A stretch of DNA of 64,000 bases from Sipunculus nudus (Eukaryota; Annelida; Sipuncula; Golfingiida; Sipunculidae): assembly GCA_026874595.1 (NCBI GenBank), contig CM049309.1, positions 37,897,079-37,961,078 of the forward strand, written 5' to 3'. Positions 63,561 to 64,000 of the stretch are shown here, one piece after another; position 1 is the stretch's first letter, and the number at the start of each line of letters is the position of its first letter. The notes under the pieces were generated by a model that worked only from the letters and a program-made list of their open reading frames with translations, was not told the origin of the DNA and did not search any database. Made by a program: the position numbers and the translations under genes.

Positions 63561-64000
63561 GATACCACGACAAAAACGTTGACCCAGATGAATGAAATGC
63601 TCTCAAATTCACCGACTGCCGGGGGAGAAAATTTATCAAAGACGACCGTATTATTGACAATTCATCAATTGCGATCATAACTCAATGATTCTCCGCATAA
63701 CTGAAAGCAGGCACAACACTGTACCGTTATTAGCTTCAGGAGTTAAGAATTATGGCAATATTGCATTTATACAATGTTTTCATGAAGATAGAATAGATCT
63801 TTTGGGAATGTTTGCTTTACTAAAGTTCTTGTAATGTAACGTGGACAGTAATTAATATGAGAGTTTATGCAAAATGTAGCTGAAAATTTCTTAACTTGAA
63901 TGTTGCTGGAAGAGGGTAAGTTGAATGAAACCATGTAAAATTAAAGATCAGTGTCTGAGAGTGAATGACGTTCTAAAGTTTCAAATTAAGTCAGGAATGT

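Overview
This window is AT-rich, intron-rich animal DNA, dense in microsatellites, MITEs and decayed LINEs. I read it as an invertebrate, most likely a lophotrochozoan such as a mollusc. That is an inference from the P450 type, the long introns and the repeat style; no species-diagnostic gene is present.

The only protein-coding genes I can support are three cytochrome P450 genes of the CYP4 (4F-like) type. Gene 1 (41-8558, minus) is the 5' half of a gene, six exons, and runs off the left edge. Gene 2 (27453-44477, plus) is complete: 12 exons, 508 codons. Gene 3 (50523-61545, plus) is complete: 12 exons, 512 codons. Genes 1 and 2 are head to head across 18.9 kb; genes 2 and 3 are in tandem across 6 kb. 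All three share intron positions and phases, and most exons have identical lengths, so this is a local gene family made by duplication. All exons were joined by eye from GT-AG boundaries and the reading frames close. The products should be ER-anchored, heme-thiolate monooxygenases of fatty-acid or xenobiotic omega-hydroxylase type.

The 8.6-27.4 kb intergenic region holds no host gene that I recognise. It contains two families of local segmental duplications (8.9-15.6 kb and 21.4-25.2 kb). Several mobile elements sit in one duplicate and not its sister, which gives internal empty sites: a 1.3 kb unclassified insert, a MITE with a nested LINE tail, an 830 bp dispersed repeat, and a 525 bp element with a 9 bp target-site-like duplication. 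It also holds a decayed L1/Tx1-like LINE (16.3-19.2 kb). Its first ORF carries an RRM-like region, a zinc knuckle and a domain that looks like NADAR (YbiA-like). This is the most unusual protein-level observation in the window.

The introns hold more repeats: LINE reverse transcriptase fragments in gene 1; a 340 bp tandem-repeat family with three units in an intron of gene 1 and three in an intron of gene 2; a GC/CpG-rich block in gene 2 intron 10; foldback elements, SINE-like tRNA heads and a LINE 3' end in gene 3. In gene 2 the splice acceptor of exon 4 has itself been amplified into a short minisatellite of decoy acceptors. The regions 44.5-50.5 kb and 61.5-64 kb hold repeats and otherwise nothing I can identify.
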